Positions 44,974-54,219 of a DNA stretch of 64,000 nt are shown here, in pieces. The notes below the pieces were generated by a model, which did not search any database, was not told the DNA's origin, and was given only the letters and a program-made list of their open reading frames with translations. The position numbers and the translations under genes were made by a program. How positions within the stretch are numbered: position 1 is the first letter of the stretch; each line of letters begins with the position of its first letter. Source of the DNA: Microbulbifer sp. Q7. Lineage in GTDB: Bacteria > Pseudomonadota > Gammaproteobacteria > Pseudomonadales > Cellvibrionaceae. The stretch covers positions 2,264,501 through 2,328,500 of the forward strand of contig NZ_LROY01000002.1 in NCBI RefSeq assembly GCF_001639145.1, in the 5' to 3' direction.

Positions 44974-46131
44974 ATGCCCCGCTTACGCCTCCTCAACGCG
45001 CCGCTTCTCCGTTTTTCCAGTGGCCTACTGGCCGCTCTGCTCCTTAGCGCCTGCTCCGGACCCCAAAACGACAATGCCACGCCGCCACGGCCGGCTATTG
45101 TGGTACACCCTGAGGCCGCCGGCAGCCAGCTTGCGGTCTATCCCGGGGAGGTGCGCGCGCGCCACGAGCCAGCGCTGGCATTTCGTGTCGCCGGTGCGGT
45201 CACCCGCCGCCTGGTGGAGGTGGGTGACCGGGTCAAGCAGGGACAGCCACTGGCGGAACTGGATGCGCAGGATCTGCAACTGCAGAGTGACGCCGCCCGC
45301 GCGCAGCTGGAGGCGGCACAGTCGGACAACCGCAATGCCAGCAGCGAACTCGCCCGCTACCGCACGCTGCTGGAACGCAAGCTGATTGGCGAATCTCAGT
45401 TTGATGCGGTGAAAAGTCGCTATGACAGCAGTGTCGCGCAACTGGAGCGCGCCCGCGCCCAGTGGCAGGTGGCGGAAAACCAGGCCGCATACGCGGTGCT
45501 CAGGGCTCCCGGCGACGGTGTGATCACCCAGCGCTCTATCGACGCGGGGCAGGTGGTCAGCGCCGGTCAGACGGTATTTTCCATGGCGGCCGACGGCGAG
45601 CGCGAAGTGCGTATCGACCTGCCAGAGCACGAAGTGTCCCGCTTCGCTGTAGGACAGCCGGTCACGATCGAACTCTGGTCGCAGCCGGGCAACCCGATCC
45701 ACGGCCAGGTACGCGAGCTCGCCCCGGCAGCGGAGTCCGGCCTGCGCACTTTTGAAGCGCGGGTCAGCTTCCCAGCCGATGGCGCCAGCAGTGGCCCCCA
45801 GCTGGGGCAAAGCGCGCGCGTCTATGCGCGCACCACCCCCAGCGGCGAGCACCAGCGTCCCACCCAGCGCCTGCCCATGTCCGCGATTACCGCCGATGGC
45901 GCGGAGGCTTATGTGTGGCGCATGGACCCGGAAAATTTCACCCTGCACAAAGTCGCAGTGACCGTGGCCCGTTATGGCCACGAAACCGCCGAGGTGATCT
46001 CCAGCCTGAGCCCGGACGACTGGATCCTGTCCGCCGGCACCCAGCTGGTTCAGGAAGGCCAGCGGGTACGACCGGTGGATCGTCAGAACCGGCCCATTGA
46101 AACCGACAAGGCGCTGGCCCAGCGCCTATAG
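44974..46131 (+). CDS. RND efflux periplasmic adaptor lipoprotein
   Basis: 385 aa membrane fusion protein. A lipoprotein signal ends LLLSACSG. The barrel-sandwich half motif AGAVTRRLVEVGDRVKQGQPLAELDAQDL, a coiled-coil hairpin (about 90-160) and the returning half APGDGVITQRSIDAGQVVSAGQTVF are seen, then a beta-barrel with PVTIELW. GAGGTAACC precedes ATG 44974. It connects the inner-membrane pump encoded next to an outer-membrane channel, which is not in this operon. Confidence 0.94.
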   Translation: MPRLRLLNAPLLRFSSGLLAALLLSACSGPQNDNATPPRPAIVVHPEAAGSQLAVYPGEVRARHEPALAFRVAGAVTRRLVEVGDRVKQGQPLAELDAQDLQLQSDAARAQLEAAQSDNRNASSELARYRTLLERKLIGESQFDAVKSRYDSSVAQLERARAQWQVAENQAAYAVLRAPGDGVITQRSIDAGQVVSAGQTVFSMAADGEREVRIDLPEHEVSRFAVGQPVTIELWSQPGNPIHGQVRELAPAAESGLRTFEARVSFPADGASSGPQLGQSARVYARTTPSGEHQRPTQRLPMSAITADGAEAYVWRMDPENFTLHKVAVTVARYGHETAEVISSLSPDDWILSAGTQLVQEGQRVRPVDRQNRPIETDKALAQRL

Positions 46132-46222
46132 CAGCTTGCAGCCGCTTTAAGCCGCCTGCGCACAATCAGCAACGCTTTCCCTGTGAACCTCGCCCAAGTG
46201 GCAGACGATCCGGAAACCCCCT

Positions 46223-49200
46223 ATGCGATTCAACCTTTCCGAATGGGCGCTGAAAAACCGGCCCCTGGTGCTCTATTCCATACTGCTGCTCGGCCTGATC
46301 GGAGCCATTTCCTATACCCAACTGGGCCAGAGTGAAGACCCGCCCTTCACCTTCAAGGTGATGGTGGTTAACACCCTGTGGCCGGGTGCCAGCGCGGAGG
46401 AAGTGTCCCGCCAGGTGACCGAGCGGATTGAAAAAAAGCTGATGGAAACCGGCGACTATCAGCGCATTACCTCCTTCTCGCGCCCGGGACAGTCACAGGT
46501 AATGTTTGTGGCCCGCGACAGCATGCACTCCGCAGACATTCCCGACCTCTGGTATCAGGTGCGCAAGAAAGTGGGCGATATTCGCCACACCCTGCCGCCC
46601 GATGTGCAGGGCCCCTTCTTCAACGATGAGTTCGGCACCACCTTCGGCAATATCTACGCCCTGACCGGCCAGGGTTTTGACTACGCATTGATGAAAGACT
46701 ACGCCGACCGCCTGCAGCTGGCACTACAGCGGGTGGACGATGTGGGCAAAGTGGAACTGCTGGGCCTGCAGGATGAAAAAATCTGGGTGGAAATCGCCAA
46801 CGCCAAGCTGGCATCCTTAGGGATTCCGCTCTCCGCCGTGCAGTCGGTCCTGCAGGCACAAAACCAGACCGCCGACGCCGGCATCGTGGAAGCGGTCAGC
46901 GACCGCGTGCGTATCCGCGTAAGTGGCCAGTTCCGCAGCGTGGATGAAATCCGCCAGTTCCCCATCCACGCCAATGGACACACCCTGACCCTCGGCGACA
47001 TCGCCAATGTACAGCGCGGCTTCAGTGACCCGCCCCAGCCGCGCATGCGCTTTATGGGGGAGGACGCAATCGGGCTCGCCGTGTCCATGAAAGCCGGTGG
47101 GGATATCCTGCAGCTGGGGGAACGGCTGGATGCCGCCGTGACGTCGCTGCGGCAGGAACTGCCCATCGGCCTGTCACTGGAGAAAGTCTCGGATCAGCCG
47201 GCCGCGGTAAAACACAGTGTGGGCGAATTCGTAAAGGTGCTGATTGAGGCCCTGGTGATCGTCATGCTGGTGAGTTTTTTCTCACTGGGCTTCCGCACCG
47301 GCATGGTGGTCGCGCTGTCGATTCCGCTGGTGCTGGCGATGACCTTTGCCCTGATGCATTATTTCGACATCGGCCTGCACAAGATTTCCCTGGGCGCACT
47401 GGTGCTCGCGCTGGGGTTGATGGTGGACGATGCGATCATCGCCGTGGAAATGATGGCGATCAAAATGGAGCAGGGTCTCAGCCGCCTCAAAGCCGCAGGC
47501 TTTGCCTGGACCAGCACCGCCTTCCCGATGCTGACCGGCACCCTGATCACCGCGGCCGGGTTCCTGCCCATTGCCACCGCGCAATCCGGCACCGGCGAAT
47601 ACACCCGCTCTATTTTCCAGGTGGTCACACTTTCCCTGCTCGCCTCCTGGGTGGCCGCGGTGGTGTTTGTGCCTTACCTCGGTAACCGCCTGTTACCCGC
47701 ACACAATGCCTCGTCAGCGGCGGGCCACTCCCGTAATGACCCCTACAGCAAACCGTTTTACCAGCGGTTCCGGCGCGTTTTGAACGTGTGCCTGCGCTAC
47801 CGTAAAACCGTGCTGTTGCTGACGCTGGCGATTTTTATCGGTTCCATTTTTCTGTTCCGCTTCGTGCCCCAGCAGTTTTTCCCCTCCTCCGCGCGCCTGG
47901 AGTTGATGGTAGACCTGAAGCTGAACGAGGGCTCCTCGCTGCATGCTACCGAGGAGCAAGCTTTGCGGCTGGAAACACTGCTGTCGCAGCATCCGCTGGT
48001 GCAGAATTATGTGGCCTATGTGGGCACCGGCTCGCCGCGCTTCTACCTGCCACTGGATCAACAGCTGCCCGCTGCCAGCCTCGCCCAGTTTGTGGTGCTG
48101 ACCCGCAGCGTGGAAGAGCGGGAACAGGTACGCCAGTGGCTGATTTCCGTGTTGCGGGAACAGTTCCCGGCGGTGCGCTCACGGGTCTCCCGCCTCGAAA
48201 ATGGCCCACCGGTGGGTTACCCGGTGCAGTTCCGCGTGTCCGGTGAGCATATCCCCGAGGTTCGCCGGATCGCCCGGGAAGTGGCGCAGGTTGTGCGCGG
48301 CAACAGCGATGTGGCCAACGTGCACCTGGACTGGGAGGAACCCAGCAAAGTGGTGAACCTGGCTGTGGACCAGGCGCGCGCACGTGCAATGGGCGTCACC
48401 AGCGCATCACTGTCCCGCGCGCTGCAGGGTTCCCTGTCTGGCACCCCGGTGGGCCAGTACCGCGAGGACAACGAGCTGATCACCGTGGCGGTGCGCGGAC
48501 AGGCGCAGGAGCGCCAGGCGCTGGCACAGCTGGGCAACCTCGCGGTGCAAACAGACAAGGGGGGCGCCCTGCCACTGAACCAGGTGGCCACCCTCAAATA
48601 CGGATTTGAAGAAGGGGTGATCTGGCACCGCAACCGCCTGCCCACGGTCACGGTGCGCGCAGACATTTACGGTACCCAGCAGCCGGCCACCGTGGTCGCC
48701 GCCATCTGGCCACAGCTACAGGCGCTGCGCGATGCGCTGCCGCCGGGTTATCTGCTGGAGGTGGGCGGCAGCGTAGAAGAATCCGCACGGGGACAGGCAT
48801 CGGTCAATGCCGGTATGCCGCTGTTCCTGCTGGTGGTGTTTACCCTGCTGATGCTGCAACTGCGCAGCTTTGCCCTGTCGACCATGGTGTTCCTCACCGC
48901 GCCGCTGGGCATCATCGGCGTCACCCTGTTCCTGCTGCTGTTCAACCAGCCATTCGGCTTTGTGGCCATGCTCGGCACCATTGCACTGGCCGGAATGATC
49001 ATGCGCAATTCGGTGATTCTGGTGGATCAGATCGAGCAGGATAAAGCCCAGGGGCTCACGCCCTGGGAGGCCATTGTCGAGTCTACGGTGCGCCGTTTCC
49101 GCCCGATTGTATTGACCGCACTCACGGCGGTGCTGGCGATGATCCCGCTGTCCCGCAGTGACTTTTTCGGCCCCATGGCCGTTGCCATTATGGGCGGTCT

Positions 49201-49333
49201 GATTGTGGCAACCGCGCTGACGCTGCTGTTTTTGCCGGCGCTGTATGCAGCCTGGTTCCGGGTAAAGGCCCCGACCGAGGCGCCGGGTGAGACACCGGAG
49301 GGTGAACCGTCGCCCGCGGCCGCGAGCGCTTGA
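46223..49333 (+). CDS. RND family efflux permease
   Basis: 1036 aa inner-membrane proton-driven pump of the HAE1/AcrB type. It starts MRFNLSEWALKNRPLVLYSILLL and has the standard 12-helix duplicated layout with two large periplasmic loops. The relay region GALVLALGLMVDDAIIAVEMM in helix 4 contains the paired Asp residues, and RFRPIVLTALTAVLAMIPL is in the second half. Closest style is the heavy-drug or fatty-acid group with a lipoprotein adaptor. No outer-membrane partner follows; a terminator does. Confidence 0.95.
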   Translation: MRFNLSEWALKNRPLVLYSILLLGLIGAISYTQLGQSEDPPFTFKVMVVNTLWPGASAEEVSRQVTERIEKKLMETGDYQRITSFSRPGQSQVMFVARDSMHSADIPDLWYQVRKKVGDIRHTLPPDVQGPFFNDEFGTTFGNIYALTGQGFDYALMKDYADRLQLALQRVDDVGKVELLGLQDEKIWVEIANAKLASLGIPLSAVQSVLQAQNQTADAGIVEAVSDRVRIRVSGQFRSVDEIRQFPIHANGHTLTLGDIANVQRGFSDPPQPRMRFMGEDAIGLAVSMKAGGDILQLGERLDAAVTSLRQELPIGLSLEKVSDQPAAVKHSVGEFVKVLIEALVIVMLVSFFSLGFRTGMVVALSIPLVLAMTFALMHYFDIGLHKISLGALVLALGLMVDDAIIAVEMMAIKMEQGLSRLKAAGFAWTSTAFPMLTGTLITAAGFLPIATAQSGTGEYTRSIFQVVTLSLLASWVAAVVFVPYLGNRLLPAHNASSAAGHSRNDPYSKPFYQRFRRVLNVCLRYRKTVLLLTLAIFIGSIFLFRFVPQQFFPSSARLELMVDLKLNEGSSLHATEEQALRLETLLSQHPLVQNYVAYVGTGSPRFYLPLDQQLPAASLAQFVVLTRSVEEREQVRQWLISVLREQFPAVRSRVSRLENGPPVGYPVQFRVSGEHIPEVRRIAREVAQVVRGNSDVANVHLDWEEPSKVVNLAVDQARARAMGVTSASLSRALQGSLSGTPVGQYREDNELITVAVRGQAQERQALAQLGNLAVQTDKGGALPLNQVATLKYGFEEGVIWHRNRLPTVTVRADIYGTQQPATVVAAIWPQLQALRDALPPGYLLEVGGSVEESARGQASVNAGMPLFLLVVFTLLMLQLRSFALSTMVFLTAPLGIIGVTLFLLLFNQPFGFVAMLGTIALAGMIMRNSVILVDQIEQDKAQGLTPWEAIVESTVRRFRPIVLTALTAVLAMIPLSRSDFFGPMAVAIMGGLIVATALTLLFLPALYAAWFRVKAPTEAPGETPEGEPSPAAASA

Positions 49334-49357
49334 CTCTGCAAACCTAACGAGCTTGTA

Positions 49358-49398
49358 TAAAAAAAGGCAAAGCACCTGCGGTGCTTTGCCTTTTTTTC
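49358..49398. terminator. Bidirectional terminator between RND permease and MBL-fold genes
   Basis: Stem AAAGGCAAAGCACC / GGTGCTTTGCCTTT with a 3-base loop region TGC, flanked by A-run and T-run. Positioned between convergent operons, so it can end both. Confidence 0.9.
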
Positions 49399-49412
49399 AC
49401 GCTCGGTGCGTA

Positions 49413-50321
49413 CTACTTTTGCGTGAGCGATTCGTAGACGAGACCGGTCCAGATGTCCGGCTTCATAAACCCCTGGCCATACTTCTCGTCAAACTCTTTG
49501 GTGGGCTTGGCGGCAATCACCTGCTCCTTGGTATTTCCAGCATCCACCAGCGTCTTGATTTTGTTGCGCAGGCGCACCAGCAGATCGTGATATTGCTGCA
49601 GGCCCTGCTTGTCGGTCAGCGGGCCGTGGCCGGGGATGATCTTGGTATTCCCATCGGCCAGCTCCAGCACCTTACGGGCATTTTCAATCACACCATCGAC
49701 ATTGCCACCGGCCGAGATATCGATGTAAGGGTAACTGCCGTTAAAGAAGGTGTCGCCCATGTGGATGACGTTGGCATTCTTGAAGTGGATGATTGAATCT
49801 CCATCGGTGTGCGCCGGCCCCACATGCTGTACCCGCACTTCATCGCCGTTCCAGTGAAAGGTGGTGGCATCGGTAAAGGTGATCACCGGCAGGGCTTCCG
49901 GCGGGGCGGCCGGTGTGGTGCGATTCCACAGCTTGGTGAACTGCTCGGTACTCATGCGCTTGCGGACATTTTCATGAGCCACAACCAGGGCGCCGGCCTT
50001 ACCCATATTTTCGTTGCCGCCGGTGTGATCCCCGTGCCAGTGGGTGTTGACCACAAAACGCAGTGGCTTGTCCGTCAGCTTGGTGACCTCGGCGAGAATT
50101 TTCTCACTCAGGGGCGCAAACTGGTCGTCCACCAGAAAGGCACCATCGTCTCCCACGAACAGCGCCATGTTGCCACCGGCTCCGGTCAACATATACAGGT
50201 TGTCGGATACCGTCTGCGGCTTGATTTCCACGTTGGAGAAATCCCGCTGCGCATGCACGGGCATGGCGCTCAGCGCCAGCAGGCCCGCGGCCAGTATTCG
50301 TTTCAGTAAGGGCGTGTTCAT
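49413..50321 (-). CDS. Secreted metallo-beta-lactamase-fold hydrolase
   Basis: 302 aa with a signal peptide (RILAAGLLALSAMPVHAQ). The zinc site NTHWHGDHTGGNE gives the HxHxDH motif; further ligands are HVGPAHTDGDS (His) and IIPGHGPLTDK (His). This is the QPP-like/SoxH subgroup of periplasmic MBL-fold enzymes rather than a classical beta-lactamase. Its start overlaps the upstream GDPD-like gene stop by 4 nt, and it is the last gene of a tightly packed five-gene operon. Substrate unknown. Confidence 0.88.
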   Translation of the reverse strand: MNTPLLKRILAAGLLALSAMPVHAQRDFSNVEIKPQTVSDNLYMLTGAGGNMALFVGDDGAFLVDDQFAPLSEKILAEVTKLTDKPLRFVVNTHWHGDHTGGNENMGKAGALVVAHENVRKRMSTEQFTKLWNRTTPAAPPEALPVITFTDATTFHWNGDEVRVQHVGPAHTDGDSIIHFKNANVIHMGDTFFNGSYPYIDISAGGNVDGVIENARKVLELADGNTKIIPGHGPLTDKQGLQQYHDLLVRLRNKIKTLVDAGNTKEQVIAAKPTKEFDEKYGQGFMKPDIWTGLVYESLTQK

Positions 50322-51241
50322 TGGTTCATCTCCTCAAACTCTTCCAGTTCTTTTATTAGGTTGATCAGGCGGTCGGGCCTGTCGGTCATTATCCCATCTA
50401 CACCATGCCCAATCAGGCGGCGCATATCCGCTTCTTCATTGACGGTCCACACATCTACGCGCACACCGTGATTTTGGACCTGTCGCACGGAACTCGGGCC
50501 CACCAGCGCGATGCCTTCGTAGTCCGGGGGGATATGCAGGGCCTGGTAACGGGGGCTCAGCAGGTGAAACAGCCGCAGCCAGGACGCCGCGGCGAATATC
50601 TTGACTTCGTCGGAGCCGGCTCCGGTTGCCACCTGTGGGCATACCTCCCGCATCTCGTCTACCGCCTGCTGATGGAAGGACGATACAATCACCAGGTTGG
50701 TTTTGTCATACGCGTTGAGCTTGCGACACAGGGCGCGCGCCGCCTCAGGGTCGGGCGTTTTCAACTCGACGATCATCGGGTAGCGGGGATAACGCTGGAA
50801 CACCTCATCCACCGTGAGAATACGCTGCGGGTTGTCGCGATAGGGATAACGCGTACCGTCCTGGCTCCAGTGGAAGGCGACGTTCAACTTCTGCAGCTCC
50901 GCCAGGGTTTTGTCGCGGATGGGCCCCTGCCCGTCGGTGGTACGGTCCACCGTTGCATCGTGCATCAGCACCAGCGCATCGTCGGCGGTGGCGTGTACGT
51001 CCATCTCCAGAACATCCACCTTCATCTCCGCCATCTTCTGCAGGAATATGGCGGTATTACCCGGATACAGGCCGTGACCAGAATCATCCGCATGGGCGAT
51101 CACCAGCGGCCGGTGAAAACCTTTGCTCGGATGGGACGGGAATTGCAAACCCGTGTCGGGCGCAGGGCGCGCCGCAAGATAGCGCCAGCCCACAAAAATC
51201 AGCAGGGCGAGCATCAGGAGCAGCAGTAGACGCTTGATCAT
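50318..51241 (-). CDS. GDPD-family phosphodiesterase paralogue 1, membrane-anchored
   Basis: 307 aa. An N-terminal helix (LLLLLMLALLIFVGWRYLA) anchors or exports a TIM-barrel GDPD domain. Family motifs are LVIAHADDSGHGLYPGNT, LEMDVHATADDALVLMHDATVDRTT, and a late IMTDRPDRL. The usual HRG and PENT are changed to HAD and PGNT: the Arg after the first catalytic His and the Glu of PENT are missing, while the E-x-D metal pair and second His (MHDAT) are kept. Glycerophosphodiester substrates are therefore uncertain. Directly abuts its paralogue upstream. Confidence 0.85.
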   Translation of the reverse strand: MIKRLLLLLMLALLIFVGWRYLAARPAPDTGLQFPSHPSKGFHRPLVIAHADDSGHGLYPGNTAIFLQKMAEMKVDVLEMDVHATADDALVLMHDATVDRTTDGQGPIRDKTLAELQKLNVAFHWSQDGTRYPYRDNPQRILTVDEVFQRYPRYPMIVELKTPDPEAARALCRKLNAYDKTNLVIVSSFHQQAVDEMREVCPQVATGAGSDEVKIFAAASWLRLFHLLSPRYQALHIPPDYEGIALVGPSSVRQVQNHGVRVDVWTVNEEADMRRLIGHGVDGIMTDRPDRLINLIKELEEFEEMNQ

Positions 51242-52051
51242 TCATTCTTCCAGGATGGATAACAGTCTGTCCGGGCGATCGGTCACGATACCGTCCAGGC
51301 CCAGGTCGATAAAGTGCCGCATGGACGCGGGCTCGTTCACGGTCCACACCGAAAGATGCAGACCACAGCGGCGCGCTGCCCGTACAAACCGCCGCGTAAA
51401 CACCGGCAGCCCGTAATAACGGAATGGCAGCTGCATGGATTGGTAGGCGGGCGTGAGCCATCGCTCGGCAGCCACCAGCTGCGCCGCGTAAAACTGCAGC
51501 GCTTCTGGCAGCGTGGCCCCGGTGTTTACCTGCGGGCACAGCCTGCGAAATTCACGAATCACTCCGCGGTGAAAGGACGACACGATCACCCGCGCCTCAC
51601 ATCCCGCGCGAACGATGGCCCGCTGCAAAGCGCTGGCCGCACGGTGGTCCTTGTTTTTCAGCTCGATGATCATGCGCACGTTGGGGAATTCAGCGAACAC
51701 TTCATCGATGGTGACCAGCGGTTGCGGGTTACTGCGATAAGGATAGGCTTTTCCATCCGGTGACCAGTGGTAAGCGGCGTTCAGGTTTTTCAGTTCCACC
51801 AGGGTTTGGTCGGTGACCGCACCGCGGCCATCGGTGGTGCGCTCCAGCGTCGGGTCATGCAGTAATACCAGGTGACCGTCAGCGGTGAGGTTCAGGTCAA
51901 TTTCCAGCGCATCCACCCCCAGCGCCAGCATCTCGCGCAGGTACAACAGGGTATTCCCCGGGTAAAGGCCACGCCCGCCTTCATCCCCATGGGCAATGAC
52001 CAGGGGGCGCGGCTTGATCCGGGGCCAGCAATCAGAAGGGTTCAAATGCAT
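51242..52051 (-). CDS. GDPD-family phosphodiesterase paralogue 2, cytosolic
   Basis: 269 aa without a signal or membrane helix. Motifs LVIAHGDEGGRGLYPGNT, LEIDLNLTADGHLVLLHDPTLERTT and IVTDRPDRLL mirror paralogue 1, including the loss of the Arg after the first His and of the Glu in PENT. The pair arose by tandem duplication and now differ in location. Its start abuts the stop of the VWA lipoprotein gene and its stop abuts the start of paralogue 1, so expression is translationally linked. Confidence 0.86.
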   Translation of the reverse strand: MHLNPSDCWPRIKPRPLVIAHGDEGGRGLYPGNTLLYLREMLALGVDALEIDLNLTADGHLVLLHDPTLERTTDGRGAVTDQTLVELKNLNAAYHWSPDGKAYPYRSNPQPLVTIDEVFAEFPNVRMIIELKNKDHRAASALQRAIVRAGCEARVIVSSFHRGVIREFRRLCPQVNTGATLPEALQFYAAQLVAAERWLTPAYQSMQLPFRYYGLPVFTRRFVRAARRCGLHLSVWTVNEPASMRHFIDLGLDGIVTDRPDRLLSILEE

Positions 52052-52705
52052 TTACGGCAGGATTTTTTCCAGCCGCTCCAGGTCGTTGACCACGCGCCAG
52101 CTACCACCGCCCTGCTCTACCTTTTCCTGCCACTGCTGCAGGCGCCCGAGATATTCGCTGGGGTCGACGTTGTCGCTATTCAACTTGGTAACATTCAGGG
52201 CCACCAGGTCAAATCCATTTAATGCCAGCGCGAGGTCGCGGTTGTAGCCCTCTTTTATTTCTTCCTTCAGGTCGGAAAAAATCAGGATGGTTTTGCGACC
52301 CGGCTGCTTTTCATTCAGGAACTCCACCGCCTGCAACAGGCCGCCGGTAATATCCGTGTACGCCGCCGGCTGCGCATTTTCCACAAAGGCATCAATACGT
52401 TGCTGGAACGCCTGTTTCTGGCGATTGGCGACGCTCGGCCGATCGTCAAAGGTCACCTTGGCATGAATATTTTTCTCACTGAAGCTGCCGGTATTGATGC
52501 TGGCCACGGCGAAGGTGTCGCCAGGATTCAGTCGCGCCAGGGTAAAATTGATGACCTGCTGCGCCTTACCTAGCTCTTCGGTATAGGTGCCGGAGGTATC
52601 GACCAGCATGTATACACCCTGATTACGCGCCACGGGCTCACCGCAACTGGATAACATGGCGCCCAGACATAGTCCGATCAACAGGGTACTGAGGACAGTC
52701 TTCAT
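52052..52705 (-). CDS. Lipoprotein with a von Willebrand A-like domain
   Basis: 217 aa. The signal ends LGAMLSSCGEP, a lipoprotein cleavage site. The domain begins GVYMLVDTSGTYTEEL, a DxSGT variant of the MIDAS metal site, followed by TFAVASINTGSF, a Thr/Asp at YTDITGGLLQA and TILIFSDLKEE. It may be a cell-envelope adhesion or assembly factor. It overlaps the membrane-protein gene upstream by 4 nt and abuts GDPD paralogue 2, indicating coordinated synthesis. Function unknown. Confidence 0.75.
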   Translation of the reverse strand: MKTVLSTLLIGLCLGAMLSSCGEPVARNQGVYMLVDTSGTYTEELGKAQQVINFTLARLNPGDTFAVASINTGSFSEKNIHAKVTFDDRPSVANRQKQAFQQRIDAFVENAQPAAYTDITGGLLQAVEFLNEKQPGRKTILIFSDLKEEIKEGYNRDLALALNGFDLVALNVTKLNSDNVDPSEYLGRLQQWQEKVEQGGGSWRVVNDLERLEKILP

Positions 52706-54219
52706 GACGGCTGCTCCTGTAACGATGACCCCACAGAGGTTTTTGCAGCGGGCTTTGCTGAGGGCTTGGCTGAGGACTTGGTTGCGGACCTGGCACTGGT
52801 AGCGCTTTTCTTCTCCGCCGCGGCACCACCCGCTGTCACTGCCATCCGCTCACGCCACTGCAAAATACGCGCTTCCAGCCACAGCGGGAAAAAGATCACG
52901 ATATCGTAGGCGCGAACCAGCAGGGTTCCGCTACGCAGAATAGCAGTGCCGGCAAGACGTAACACCACCGACAGCACGCGCAGGATAAACGCCGCGACCA
53001 GTCCGATGACGGTGCGGGTGGACGCGATAAAGTTTTCCAGGGGAATGGCAACAAACGTCAGCGCGAACGGCAGGATAAACCCCATTCCCATCTGTGCCGC
53101 GGTGGTAATCCAGAAGACTCCACCTTCCACACTGGCAACCTCGGCACCACGCAATTGTGCGCTGACCGCCAGATCTTCCTGCATCAGGATTTCACGCATA
53201 AACGCGAGCCCCGCTTCAATGGTGGCAAGGAAAAACAGTAAACCAAAGGCGGCCCACATCATACGCATGCGCAGTTTGTCGCTGAGCGCGCCGATCACCG
53301 GAAACAGCCGCGTGATCCGCAGGCACTCCATTACAAAGAGCCCCATGGTGATTTCCACCAGGATAATCACCAGCGCAGAAATATCGGCAATTTTGAAATT
53401 GCCGATATAACTCGTCCCGCCCACCATCTCGGTCATGGGGCGGGCAATCAGATGGAAGTTGATCAGCGCACCGCCAACGGCAATGGCGAGCACAAACGCG
53501 GAAATGAAAAACTGGCTGAGGGAGGAAGAAGACAGCATGCGCTGCGCGCGGTCGCTACCCTGGAGAATCTCCTCGTAGCGCGCCATGTGCCCGTCCACCG
53601 TTTTTGCGCGCTGCTGGACGGTGCTCACCGTCTTGTTGACCGCGCCCAGGCTTTTCAGGATGGAGCGCCACGCCGGCATCATGCGCTTCAGTAACAGGTG
53701 GCGCTCCCGCGCCGACTCCCGATAGGCTTCCAGTGCCTTGCCTTCCGCCTTGCGCATGGAACCGTGGATGGTTTCCAGCACATCGCCGACCACCGAATCC
53801 TGCTTGGCCGGGATTTCCGCCACCGCCTGGATGGCCTTCGCCCAGCTGGTGGGCTCCGGTGGCACCTCCGCACTGCGCACATAGTCTTCGTCGATCGCCG
53901 TGAGCTGCTCACACAATTTGCGGTGCAGCGCCGGGTACTGGGCCAGCTCCTTTTTCATGGCCCCTTCGATACGCTCGAATTCCCGTTCAATATGCCGCTC
54001 CGCCGCCTCACGACCGGCCGCCAGCAGTACCTCGCGATTGCGCAACTGCAAACGGTGCTCCGCAGCCGCCACCGCATTGCCGCCCAGGCGCAGGGATTGG
54101 TGAAAAAAGCGCGCCAGCGCGTAGATGCCCTGATGCACCGGTCTGCGAGCGAGAAACAGAGCAATCAGGGCAATCACGAACCACAGCCAGGGTGGCAGGC
54201 TCTGGAAGATTTCGGTCAT
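52702..54219 (-). CDS. Multi-pass membrane protein of unknown function
   Basis: 505 aa, first gene of the five-gene operon. One helix at about residues 9-24 (PWLWFVIALIALFLA), a long, charged coiled-coil-like stretch (about 50-200: ERHIEREFERIEGAMKKEL and neighbours), then about five helices between 225 and 440. The tail from about 470 is rich in Lys, Ser and Ala. ATG 54219 has GGGAGGAAGC upstream. Nothing here identifies a reaction; with a VWA lipoprotein partner it could be a scaffold or stress-sensing envelope complex, which is only an inference. Confidence 0.7.
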   Translation of the reverse strand: MTEIFQSLPPWLWFVIALIALFLARRPVHQGIYALARFFHQSLRLGGNAVAAAEHRLQLRNREVLLAAGREAAERHIEREFERIEGAMKKELAQYPALHRKLCEQLTAIDEDYVRSAEVPPEPTSWAKAIQAVAEIPAKQDSVVGDVLETIHGSMRKAEGKALEAYRESARERHLLLKRMMPAWRSILKSLGAVNKTVSTVQQRAKTVDGHMARYEEILQGSDRAQRMLSSSSLSQFFISAFVLAIAVGGALINFHLIARPMTEMVGGTSYIGNFKIADISALVIILVEITMGLFVMECLRITRLFPVIGALSDKLRMRMMWAAFGLLFFLATIEAGLAFMREILMQEDLAVSAQLRGAEVASVEGGVFWITTAAQMGMGFILPFALTFVAIPLENFIASTRTVIGLVAAFILRVLSVVLRLAGTAILRSGTLLVRAYDIVIFFPLWLEARILQWRERMAVTAGGAAAEKKSATSARSATKSSAKPSAKPAAKTSVGSSLQEQPS

